From Agelaius tricolor (Eukaryota; Chordata; Aves; Passeriformes; Icteridae): 64,000 nt of DNA. Shown here piece by piece: positions 51,501 through 62,158 of the stretch. Below the pieces are notes generated by a model. That model did not search any database. It saw only the letters and a program-made list of their open reading frames with translations, and was not told the origin of the DNA. The position numbers were made by a program, and so were the translations under genes. The stretch covers positions 25,915,881-25,979,880 of the forward strand of contig JALJCS010000001.1 of assembly GCA_023055355.1 (NCBI GenBank). Direction: 5' to 3'. Within the stretch, counting starts at the first letter, position 1. Each line of letters starts with the position of its first letter.

Positions 51501-52966
51501 TCAACAATACGTTCAACCACAGACTCGATAATAGTATTTTCTTTTTTCCTTTTAGTAACTCTAAGAAGCACAATTTCACAATCCAGATTTTCAAACAGGA
51601 TTGCTGAGACCCAAACAATGAACTGGTGGAAGGTTATTTACTGAGAGAGGAAGTAGAGTAATGAAACAGAAAAGTTATCAATGGGTTGATGATGCTTACA
51701 ATAAAATCCCTCTTCCCAAATGTTAAATGTCATTCAAGTACATAATTAAAATTATGCCTAACGTAGAAAGGCTGAGAGAGAAACTAATGGAAGCACTTAC
51801 ATCCCACTAAATTCACTTGCAAAAATAATCTGAAGAACTGTATACATGCAGAATACTGCAGTATTTAAGAAGATGCAGTATTTACCTCTCACAGAGTTTC
51901 CAGTTTAACAATACAATGTTTTTTCATGTAAGCAATTCTGCACAAAAGCCAGATGACAGAGTACAACCCATTCACAAAAGGTTTCATTTTGATGGCTAGA
52001 CACAGCAGTCATGGTTTAGCACTCAGAAGACTGACTGAAAAAAGAATGTTTATTTACAGAGACATACAATAGTTTCTTTGCCATTTTCATTCAGTTCTCC
52101 CCAAAAAGATTTTCCTTAACAAGAAACAGTTATACAGAAGTACCTTCTGTACCATGTCATACAGAATCAGGCTACACCCACCACTCCTAACACTTGTCTG
52201 TGTGCCCTTGAGTCAAACTCTTTCTCTTAAATAGATTCTGGAGCAGGCAAAAGTGGGGGGGAAGAAAAAACTTTTCACCAAATATAGACGTCCCATCAAC
52301 TGGCAAGAAGTTACTTTGAAGGCATGTGATGATAGGAAGGACAGAATTTAACTAGCTAGCAATAAGCACTTGGAAAACAACTGAATCACAGCTAAGTTAC
52401 AGAAAACCAACTAGTGCTAAGGGTAAATATTAAAAAAAAGAAAACTCAAAGCAGACTGTAAGTCTGTAAGACTTCAAGGGAAGGTTTGGATTAAGCATGA
52501 TACACAGTTTAGAGTGTTGATAACGCTTCTTCAGAAAAGATGCAAAAACTGGTTTTACTTTTTCTGAAATAACCTAACTCAGAAGCCCTTATTATACTCT
52601 TGAGTGTCAGCAGATCTTCCATTCATTTAGCACCAGTTCTTTGGCTTTATCACTTTTCAGAACAGAACCTGGAGTGGCTTAAATTAAGCCAAAAATCATG
52701 TGCTTAAAGTTTTCATGTGCTGTGCCTGGGGAGATGTCAATAACATCTAACTTCTAGAACCAATTCATAAATGCTGCTAAAAACTGACATCTCCAGAGAT
52801 TAAACATTGTGCTTGTTTCAGTAGCAACTTGATGCTACACAACTCTAGCATCTATGTTTATTTAATTAATTTCTAACAACATATTCCACTTTTATACATA
52901 ACAAGTGGGTGGATTGTTTAACTGCATTTTCAAAATAAATTTAAGAATAAAACCATGGATGTTGCA

Positions 52967-53006
52967 GTGTTCTTTTTAAAAGTGTGCTGCACACTTAAAA
53001 GAACAC
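52967..53006. repeat. Near-perfect hairpin with TGTTCT/AGAACA ends
   Basis: The left arm GTGTTCTTTT-TAA-AAGTGTG (52967-52986) pairs fully with the right arm CACACTTAAAAGAACAC (52990-53006) except for the 3-base bulge TAA, with loop CTG. The stem is 17 base pairs. Confidence 0.8.
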
Positions 53007-54454
53007 CCCAGGAGATTAAAATTCTGCTGTGACACTGGGGCACACACATCATTTTACTGTGACGCGTCAGAGATTACCTGCTTCCGTTCTTTCATTTATT
53101 TTTCAGAAGAATGAAGCTTTCTAACCTTGTGGGCTGCTTTTAGTAACTGACACGTAAAAGAACATCTGCAGCAAATATGTTCATATTTGAGTATAGCATA
53201 GGTGAGATTTAGAGAGTCTTCTGAGGGCAGCAAAGGTTTCTGGTGTTCTTTTTAAACACAAATATTGCTAACATGTCATGTCAGCTGACAAATACGTGGT
53301 CAGATATTTGACAGGGAAAAATAATACTGCATTTAAAAATAAAAAATAGAACTGGAATGTGAAAAAAATATAGACAAGGCACACTTAGATCAGGACCAAG
53401 AATATAGTTTTGATGAAATTACAGAAATATTTTTAATTGTCTCCTGTAAAACCTACTTGTGTTGTAACAATCCTTACATTGGAATCATTAACCCCATGTC
53501 AGATGATCCTTGATGTTAAAGAGCAGTAATGCAGAAACAGAACCCAGCATAGTCCTGGCACTGCAAGGACAACTGCTGCTGAAAGAACTTGAAAACCAAG
53601 ACACACTTTGGCAAAACTGTCATTCAAAATGACAGATTTATGTAGACAATATACATTTTTCATATTTGCTTCTTTTGACATTGCTGAATTATGAAAAAAT
53701 TCCACAACGCAACTTAACTAGGCTCACCTGACTAGACTAGGTTTTAGTTGCCCATTTTAACATTTGTGTTCTTTCCCTGACCCTTATCACTTATTAAACA
53801 GCTGGATGCTGTTTTAAAATATAGGAAACCTATTTCCCTACTAACAAAGATAGATTTCAGAAGCATGAACTCAAAATAAATGGGAAACCTTTTATTTTTT
53901 AACTACATAGAAAACACCAAGAAAAAATGTATGGCAGATTGATTTATGCTGAGGTTATGGTAAAGACCAAAGCTAATTTCAGATATGCTTTAAGAATTAC
54001 ATTAATTTTTTGCTCCTTTAATAGGACTAAATTATATGCCAATTATCTGCATGCCGTGACAGGACGAGTAACAGCAAAAGGTACAGAAAACAGAAAGGTT
54101 CTAACTACAGGGGAAGCAAAACTCAAAAGAATTTACTATATTTGACTCCAAGGATAATTCTATCTTATATTTTAGAACACAGCAAAACAGTATAATATTA
54201 TATAACTACAAAGGCAAATATAGAACATTTGAAATTATTCAAAAGTGGTAGTAAGGAGAACAAGTCACAAAACTACAGATTTTGCACCTGGGACGAATAA
54301 TCCTGAGCATCAGCACAGGGTGAAAACCAACTGGGTCAGAAACCAACAGCCCCAAGGGAAAAAATATATGGGTTAGAGTGGGTGCCAAGGGCACATCCTC
54401 ACTGCTCACAGGGCAAACCACACATGGGAATGTGTTCATTAGAACAAAAGCAGC

Positions 54455-54870
54455 AGCAGATCAGTGAGGCTGCACATGGAATCCTCCATCACATTCTGGG
54501 TTGCCAAGTCCAGAAGAGATCAGAACACACAAGAGAAGGTCCAGCAAAGAGCTGCTCAGATGGATATGGCCTACAGAACATGTCCAGTAAGAAGAAGCTG
54601 AAGGAGCCAGGTTTGCTCTTTGGACAAAGAGGAGGTCCAGGGAAGATCTAACAGCAGCCTACTACCACTTGAAGGAATCAAAGAGCAGAGAGCTAATAAT
54701 CTTCTTGCAGTAGCTGCAGAGACTACAGAAAGGACCAATGGTCACAAATCATAGCCTGGAAGTTTTAAATTGTGCAGGGGAATGAAGCACTCTTACTCAG
54801 AATAGTTATGAAATGTCCTTGAAACTCTGGAGGTTTTAACTCATCCAAAGACATCACTGACCTGATGTAG
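54455..54870 (+). mobile_element. Degenerate CR1 LINE fragment
   Basis: GTCCAGCAAAGAGCTGCTCA (54540), AAGAAGCTGAAGGAGCCAGG (54592), GAAGATCTAACAGCAGCCTA (54643) and TACCACTTGAAGGA correspond to the C-terminal third of CR1 ORF2 ('GTCCAGAGAAGGGCTACTAA...GCTGAGGGAACTGGG...GATCTAATAGCAGCCTA...TACTTGAAGG'). The part from 54840 (CTCTGGAGGTTTTAACTCATCCAAAGAC...CTGACCTGATGTAG) resembles the late ORF2/3' UTR. Many indels indicate an old insertion. The left boundary is uncertain. It lies antisense to THADA. Confidence 0.72.
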
Positions 54871-56703
54871 TGTTGCTAGCATTCATACTCTCAATGGGAA
54901 TCAAGGACACAGAGATCCCTCTACAGTTTGTATGGTTCCACTCAGCCACTTACCACTCTGCCATAATGGTTTTAACACTGCCTTCTAAAAAGATCAATGT
55001 TTTTCTTGTCTTCCTGCATTTGCTGGCCATCACAAGCCACTGCAAGTGCAGTAAACAATAGATCCTGCTCAGAACAAAATTCTTGTTTTTATTAAGTCTT
55101 AAAGCTAGTAACTTAGTCTTTAATTCAGCACAAACTTATTTTTGCCACATTGTACAATAGAGAAACATAGAAATAAAAATAATCACTTAAATATATACTA
55201 CTTCTGAAATAAAATTATGAAAGCTCCTGATTAACAGTCCCTCTGGATGACCACTAGAGAACCATCACTATTTTTACTCAGACAGACAATAGGAGAGCAC
55301 AAGTTCCTTTAGAAATAGAGATTATACACAAATTTTAATTTGCCTCAGATAATTTTGTTTAAAGAATATACCTCAGAATTAAATTCCTGAAATCACATAC
55401 TGTTTCAGGACTCATGACAAACTGCTTTCAATAAAACATTTCACACGCAAAAGAGAATTTTAGTGCTGCCTCAGAAGGCAAAATGGCCATGTAATTTTGT
55501 GGGAGGCCACAATGAAGCCTGGAAAAAACAACTGTAAAAAAAAAGCCAACTGGTGTAATGCATTGGCTAATAAGCCCAAGAGCAAGGATACAGAAGATTA
55601 TTGCATACTTGTTTTTCTAGACCTAGCATGATATAGGACACCTCTTCCGTGACAAAAAGGCACAACTTTCCTGCAACCTCATCAAATCAGTAACAAAAAA
55701 GAATTCAGATTTCATTTCTACCCCGCATGAAATGGAAAACACTATGAAGGGGAAAGAAGCATCATCATAAACATGTGGGGTTTGGACCTTTAATAAAGAT
55801 GTGGTGACTCTGTACCTTCAATAAATCCAACATTTGTTTTGTTAGTAAGTAGAAAACACTTAAATCCCAGAACAGTAAGCAAAATAGTTTAAGTTCACTG
55901 ACTTGAAAAAACAGTCTTTTATGCTACACAGACCTAAAATAAATACTTAAAAGGAACTAAGAATATGCCACTATATCTTGGTTTTCATTTTCCTTCAGAT
56001 AGAAGTGCTAGAATAAACATTCATACTAGTTTACATTGCTGTGTTTTTTATGAGGTTAATAACTGAACTGCCAATCAAAACCTGTATAAATACAGCAGTT
56101 AAATACCCTCTGCTTTAGAGGCACTTTTATTTACAAGAAAGCCAGCCAAGATTTCTAAAGGACTGCATAGTCTGGTTTGCTTTGATCTCTTAAGCACAAG
56201 TTTCTTTATACCTCTTGTTTTGCTATTTATTACACTCTTTGTGTGATCAGGAATGGAAAGAGCACCTGCATAGAACAAAAAAAAAAATCAGGAAAAGTGT
56301 GACTTAAGAGGAATAATTATGCAACACACAGATCAATAAAGTAACTTGTGAAGAGCACTTCTACAAGAACACTTTTGCTGTGATGATAGATAAAGAAGTA
56401 TGCATACAATGGGCTCAGAATAAAAACAAGGGACCAGCATTTAACCCAACATCACAGATACAACCCCATACCTACAGCAACACATTAATCACCACTCAAC
56501 TTTAATACACATAGACAAAAGTACCTTTATATATATGCATGTATGTAAAACTATCTAAAACTGAGTTGAATTATTTTACATATAATTACTATTAACAAAC
56601 TTTTTTTTAGGACATTGAACTGTGCATATGAGTATATGTACATACAAATGTATGTACACAAAAAGATGTAACTAAAATTAAGAGATATGCATATATGTAT
56701 CTA

Positions 56704-56724
56704 GAAAGTTTCCAAGAAACTTTC
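56704..56724. repeat. Short perfect hairpin
   Basis: GAAAGTTTC and GAAACTTTC form a 9-bp stem around the loop CAA. It is in AT-rich intron and no function is indicated. Confidence 0.75.
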
Positions 56725-57147
56725 AACCACTGTCTATAACACTATTATCTTTAATCTCTTACCACAAATTCAGCATTGTAAATTTCAGCTCCAATAATTC
56801 ACACTTTCTCTCTGGTGGTATTCTGTGAGGCGTAGCTGCTTTTTACTTAGCATAGTTAATGAATAAGGGATACAGATAATATGCACAGATCAAAATAGAA
56901 TAATTACCTCCATTCATACTAATGAAAACTTTTATCACTACAGGAAAAACTAAATTACCTACTCATGTGGCTAGTTTACACTGATTTTTGTTTTATGGAA
57001 TGAATTTTATTCACTTGTTAGAAACAAACATTACCATTATGCCCCTAATTTATTTAAAGCAAGTTAATGAACTGGAGTTACCTTGGGCCAGCATATACAG
57101 TTTAAGGATGTCTCACTTTGGGTAAACTCATTCAGGTCATTTTACCA

Positions 57148-57168
57148 CATCTTTCATCTTTCATCTTT
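57148..57168 (+). repeat. 7-bp tandem repeat (CATCTTT) x3
   Basis: Three exact copies of CATCTTT, followed by a TTTCT-rich run. Confidence 0.85.
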
Positions 57169-58139
57169 CTATTTTCTGGTGCTGACTTAAGACAGGATGT
57201 TATGAAGATACTCCCTGTTCAGGAGAACAGAGATACACGTTTGCACAGCAATGATTTAACTGTGTTTTAGGCCCCAGAAATGTGACTGTGATTTATGTGG
57301 GTTATTGCTTTTCTGACTCTGTATAGACAAGGTAAGATCTTGAAGTAAAAATGGTTCTGTAGATTTCAGGTATTTTATCAAAAAGAGAAAGACACACACT
57401 GTGCTCCTAAAACCAGCAGAAATCATACAGACAGGAGTTTCTTCAGCCTCGAGAAGAAAAATCCCTATTTTCTGCTACAGGGGATTTTAGAGTTTTAGTT
57501 TAGACCTGCAAAACAAACAGAGTAATTAAGGAAATAACACAGAGGGAAACAGATTTGTTTAGGAGCTTGTTTTCAGTTTGTTTCTGTTTCTGCACAGAAC
57601 TTTCATAAATTTTACCTTCAACTTACAAGTTAATAGTACCTTATCATCATTATTCTTGCTATAAAGGCACTTAGGGAGCCTGTTCAAAAAAATGTTTAAA
57701 CAAGCATATTGTTATTGAACTATTAATCAGCAAAAGCCGTAATGGTTATCTGAGTCAGCCTGAACTTTTGCATGTTTTCTTGAGACACTTCTAAGATTAA
57801 GTCTTCTAAATCTGTCAAAGTCAATAAAAAAAAAGAGAGACTGAGTATTAAAAACAAGAAGTTGAACAAAATAAATGTGGCCTATTTTTGGCACACAGAA
57901 GGGCAAGGGGTTTTTTTTCCTTAACAAAAACAACCCCCTCACAAGGCAATGTACTGCAACAAATCCTTAATAACTACTTTGAAAGCATTCACCAGAACAA
58001 CTGAGGTGCCATGGAAGGAACAGGCTGCAAAAAGTGATACAGAAGGAACCAGAGGAAAAGCACCAGAGGCACTGAAATGGCTCAGTCACCTCACAAAACC
58101 CCACTGTCAGTGACACACTATTCCAACTGGAGAGCTGCA

Positions 58140-58560
58140 ACAGGCCAATGCTGCCAGAGAAAATCCGCTAGGGAATCACGAATGGGATCCAAGCTCAGCA
58201 ATCCCAAGCCTTGCCCAGCACACAGGCCAGAGGCACAGAGCTCAGAGAGGCCAGTCCTGTGAATGGAGCCATACGTGCACATCCTTGCTGGAGCCAGCAC
58301 GAGAGGTTCAGCCTTCCTGGAGCCACGGCCCCGGTCACCACCGCTAACATGGAGCTGATCCTCAGCTGGCACATGGGAATTCTGCCACTGGTGTGTCTCC
58401 ATGTTGGCACCGAGCATTTAAGGGCTGGAGTCACTGTGAGCATCCCCTCCGGGCGCTCACCTAAGAGCTATCCCATTTTACCACTCTGATGTGCCACTAC
58501 AGCCTGACCACGTTAGTACCACCGATGTTTCTTTTGGCTTACCGCAAAACAGGACTGGCC
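58140..58560. other. GC-rich block with clustered CpGs
   Basis: About ten CpGs (for example near 58168, 58180, 58273, 58326, 58332, 58340, 58409, 58450, 58453 and 58514) fall within about 420 bp of otherwise CpG-poor, AT-rich intron. Both strands have open frames (58118-58417 minus, 58211-58489 plus), as expected for GC-rich DNA. No THADA exon, splice-bounded exon or known repeat was recognised. It could be an eroded repeat, an intragenic CpG island or a regulatory element. Confidence 0.5.
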
Positions 58561-60464
58561 ACTCCTCTGTGGGCAACACTGACCCATCCCAAAAGTCCTA
58601 CAGAGCTTAGCATGACCCACTGAAAATGTCTAACAAGCTTGCTGTTAAGGTTGACAAACATCCTTGATGTCAGACAGACTTTTCAGGTGCTAAGTTAGAA
58701 ATACTGGAAGTGTTAGCCTGTCAGGAGCGGGATTCGTAACAGGAATCATGTCCATACAATGCAGTCTATGTATTTGAAGCTATAACTCAAGAGGAGCTTA
58801 GAGAAAAGAAAGATAATATCAGATTGATTTAATTTAGGAAATAATATTACGAAATGTGAGGTTTGCATGGGAACATTCACTTTTTAGTGATTTCCTCTAA
58901 CTTTTCACAGCGTTAAATGTGATTCTTTATGGTCTTAAAAACCTTAACATTAAAGAAAAAGCATATAATTTAGAAGATAAAATAGACCAACTTAAGTGTT
59001 TTTAGAAGTTAATTTGATTTCACTCAGTGACCTTCAAGTGTGCGAGCAACCACTTACTGAGAAGTGCTGAACACTCAACTTGCAATAAAAACAAGGAAAG
59101 CAGAGGGCAGTCATGCAGGGCATCTTCATAACCTGTTAACATCTACATAGTTTTCATCTTATTGTAATTAAAAGATAAGTTTCCCCCTTGCAGAGTTTGA
59201 AGTCATTAACATCTATTGACAGCTATAAATTAAAATAAAGACAATGTAGACAGCAAGAAAAGTTTTCTTTCTTTACAAACAGATCTAAACCAACACTGAA
59301 AACATGGCAGCATTCATACTCCAATTCCAGGCAGCATGAGTATTAACTCCATAGAAAATCTGTGTTGACAACATATGCATTATCCCTTCACTACACTACA
59401 AATACATAGGAGCTTCCCTCCTCCCAAAATGCAAATATATACATATATACACTAGTTTTGAAATGTAAAAATCATCAGGTTGCACAGTATCATCTCAGCC
59501 TTGCTTAAAACCCTGTTTTTTAATTTAAGAGTTGAAGTTTTCCTTCTTGAAACCTCCTCCACCATAGGTGAGAAGCAGAGGGAATTTTCCCACTTCCCAC
59601 TCTTTCTTTTAATCCCAGCCTATACCTGAGGCCACTGGTCACTCTTCCTAAGGACTTTGCAACATTTGCATTCCAAATCAAAAAAAATCATTTTCAGATA
59701 AACCAGGATGATCCTTTTTTTATTACCATAAAGACTGAAACTTGTTCTAAGTCAAATGACAAACTGCCTCAAAGGCAATTTCTGATCATGCTTATCCTTT
59801 GGGATGGGGGCAAGGGGGAATTTAAAAGAAAAAAAGTCTGAAATACCAAGAATTTGATAAGAAGAGTCTTATTAAATATCTGATGACAAGTATCTTGTTC
59901 ACTAACGAGCAGTAAATTAGCATTGTACTACAGACCAAAAAGATATCTGACTTATACATATATATATGTGAAAGTACCACTATTATTACTGGAACTCCTT
60001 TGGACAGAAAATAATTCCTCTATGATGAGAAATTTCATTTCAAAATTAATTTCAGCTAACTGCACATGTAAGTTATTTTCATTTTCAGGTCTGCATTAAC
60101 TATCATAATACACATATAGGTTCATATCAAGACATCCTAATTTTTTATGTGACACTGGAAACTACAATCAACTACAGCAAAAATCTACTGTAGACGATTT
60201 GCAATCTGTAGCAATACTAAGACAAAAAAGAAATGACCATGAAAGAAACAGAACTATGAAGCACACACTGCACTCCAGCTTCTTCAAAAGTGCATGGAAT
60301 GAGCAAATCTACATTGCAAATTGACTGCACAAGAAAAAAGAAGTGGCTATTTAATCAAAAAAGTCATTGGCGTACAGAACTCCTTGCTGTCCAAAGTCCC
60401 ATTCAATCAATTCACATTAAACCAAGCACAGTACTCAGGTCTTCAATGGGCCCCTCAGGGTGGT

Positions 60465-60767
60465 GCCTCCAAGAGAGCTGCAGAGGATCTTTTTATAAGG
60501 GTCTGTAGGAATAGGATAAGAGAGAGTGTCTTTACACTGACAGAGGGCAGGATTAGATCAGATATCAGGAAGAAATTCTTCACTGTGAAGCACTGGAACA
60601 GGTTGCCTAGAAAATTTATGGATGTCCTGGCCCTCAAAGTGTTCAAGGCCAGGTTGGATAGGGATTTGAGCAATCTGGTCTAGTGGAAGGTGCCCCTTTC
60701 CCTGGCAGGGGCACTGGAACAAGCTGTTCTTTCAGTTCTCTTTTAACTGATGTCATTCTATGATGCC
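60465..60767 (+). mobile_element. CR1 LINE 3' end including the last codons of ORF2
   Basis: The frame at 60321-60683 runs into CR1 ORF2 C-terminal sequence. DIRKKFFTVKHWNRLPRKF and LKVFKARLDRDLSNLV are the usual ending (RKKFFT...HWNRLPRE...VFKARLD...LSNLV), stopping at TAG. Downstream, GTGGAAGGTGCCCCTTTCCC and CATTCTATGATG are the 3' UTR and octamer end. Only the last 70 or so codons of ORF2 are present. The frame upstream of about 60465 is host sequence. Confidence 0.93.
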
Positions 60768-62026
60768 AGAGCAGGCAGAGGGAGGATGTGCCTGGAAGCT
60801 GAGACTCTCTCCTGAGTCACTGCCGGGCTGGAGGGCAGATCCCAGGGCACAGTTCAAGTTCTGAGCAGCAGTGGGGCTGGGGGACAGCTCACAGCTGATC
60901 CCACCTTAGCCAGGCAAGCCAGGATGCAGGAGGCACAGCAATATGAAGTGTCTCAGTGCACCAACACAAACACCTGTGCTTTGAAGGGCTCAGAAAAGGG
61001 GGGGTATTTTCTCTAAAGCACACCATGACGTCTGTGCAGAACACACTTTCTGTAACCAACTATCAACGGGCACAATGCAAAGACTTCTTTCCAACCTTCC
61101 TCAGTACTTTGAATTTATCTGGCTAGAATTACATTCCAAGTCTTGTAGATTTTAAATTATCATAGCATTTAAGAAAATTGTATTGCCAAATCAAGTATAT
61201 GAAATCTAAACTAAACCCTCTGTAAGAAAGTGCTAACTGGGCCATTTTACACACACACTTGCAGCAGCATTAGAAGTTTTGATACAGTCTTTCTCAGAAA
61301 GTGAAAAGCCAGAGGAGTTCTAACTTTATTTTCCCTAGAAGAAAAAGCTCAACATGGATAGTTACATGGACCACTGTAAAGAGCCTTCACACAACTCCTC
61401 TCTCTTCTACTTGCAAGACTGCAAACAGCTGTTATTTTTTCACATATTAATTTTCCAACTCATCATCTTTTTCATCTATGCTAAAATTAAAAAGATGCAT
61501 CAATACTTCATGTTCCAGCAAAGCTTTCTGAAAGTCTACACAAACCACCCCAACTCTATCAGTATTATAGGAACTCTTTCTGAGCAACCAGTCAGAAAGT
61601 CCATCCTTTTTTAGAGAGATGTCCAGAACAACCCAGTAATAACCTAACTCCCTGCTGACACAAAAATGACAGATTTACCCTCCTAATCTGCAGCCTAGAT
61701 TAGGAAACCTAGGCAGAGTCCTAATGGGAGAGTTGGTCTCTGGACAGACTGTCCCTTAATGTAAACAGAACATCCTCAAGGCAACAGAACAAGCATTCTA
61801 AAGCCAGGTAACTTTCACAAAAGCTCCTATAGATTCAAGGTGTGAAAATGCCAGTGTGTCACAGACACCTTTTCATTAAAATCCTTTCATTAGGATTTTT
61901 TCCTGCTGTGAAGTTTCAGCAACAAGATGTAAACAATGGTTATCTGCTGCTGTGGAATGCAACAGGTCCATCTGTGATTGGCCCATCTTGGATGTTTATA
62001 ATTAATGGCCAGTCAAGGCTGAACTA

Positions 62027-62045
62027 TCTCGGACAGAGTCCGAGA
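62027..62045. promoter_or_regulatory. Perfect inverted repeat in the LTR
   Basis: The arms TCTCGGAC and GTCCGAGA flank a 3-base centre AGA. A two-fold symmetric site of this size in an LTR could bind a dimeric factor. No factor is identified. Confidence 0.5.
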
Positions 62046-62139
62046 CACCTGGCTTTTGTTATCATTCTTTTCTATTCTATTCTTAGCTAGCCTTCTGAGG
62101 AAAGCTTTCCTTCTATTCTTTTAGTATAGTTATAATGAA

Positions 62140-62158
62140 ATATATATATATATATATC
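62140..62158. repeat. (TA)n microsatellite inside the LTR
   Basis: About nine TA units lie just upstream of the LTR poly(A) signal. The length probably varies between copies and individuals. Confidence 0.9.

Noticed and set aside
51790..51850. Possible minus-strand mini-exon ending at GTAAGT
   Set aside because: The peptide does not match THADA and no neighbouring exon fits its phase.
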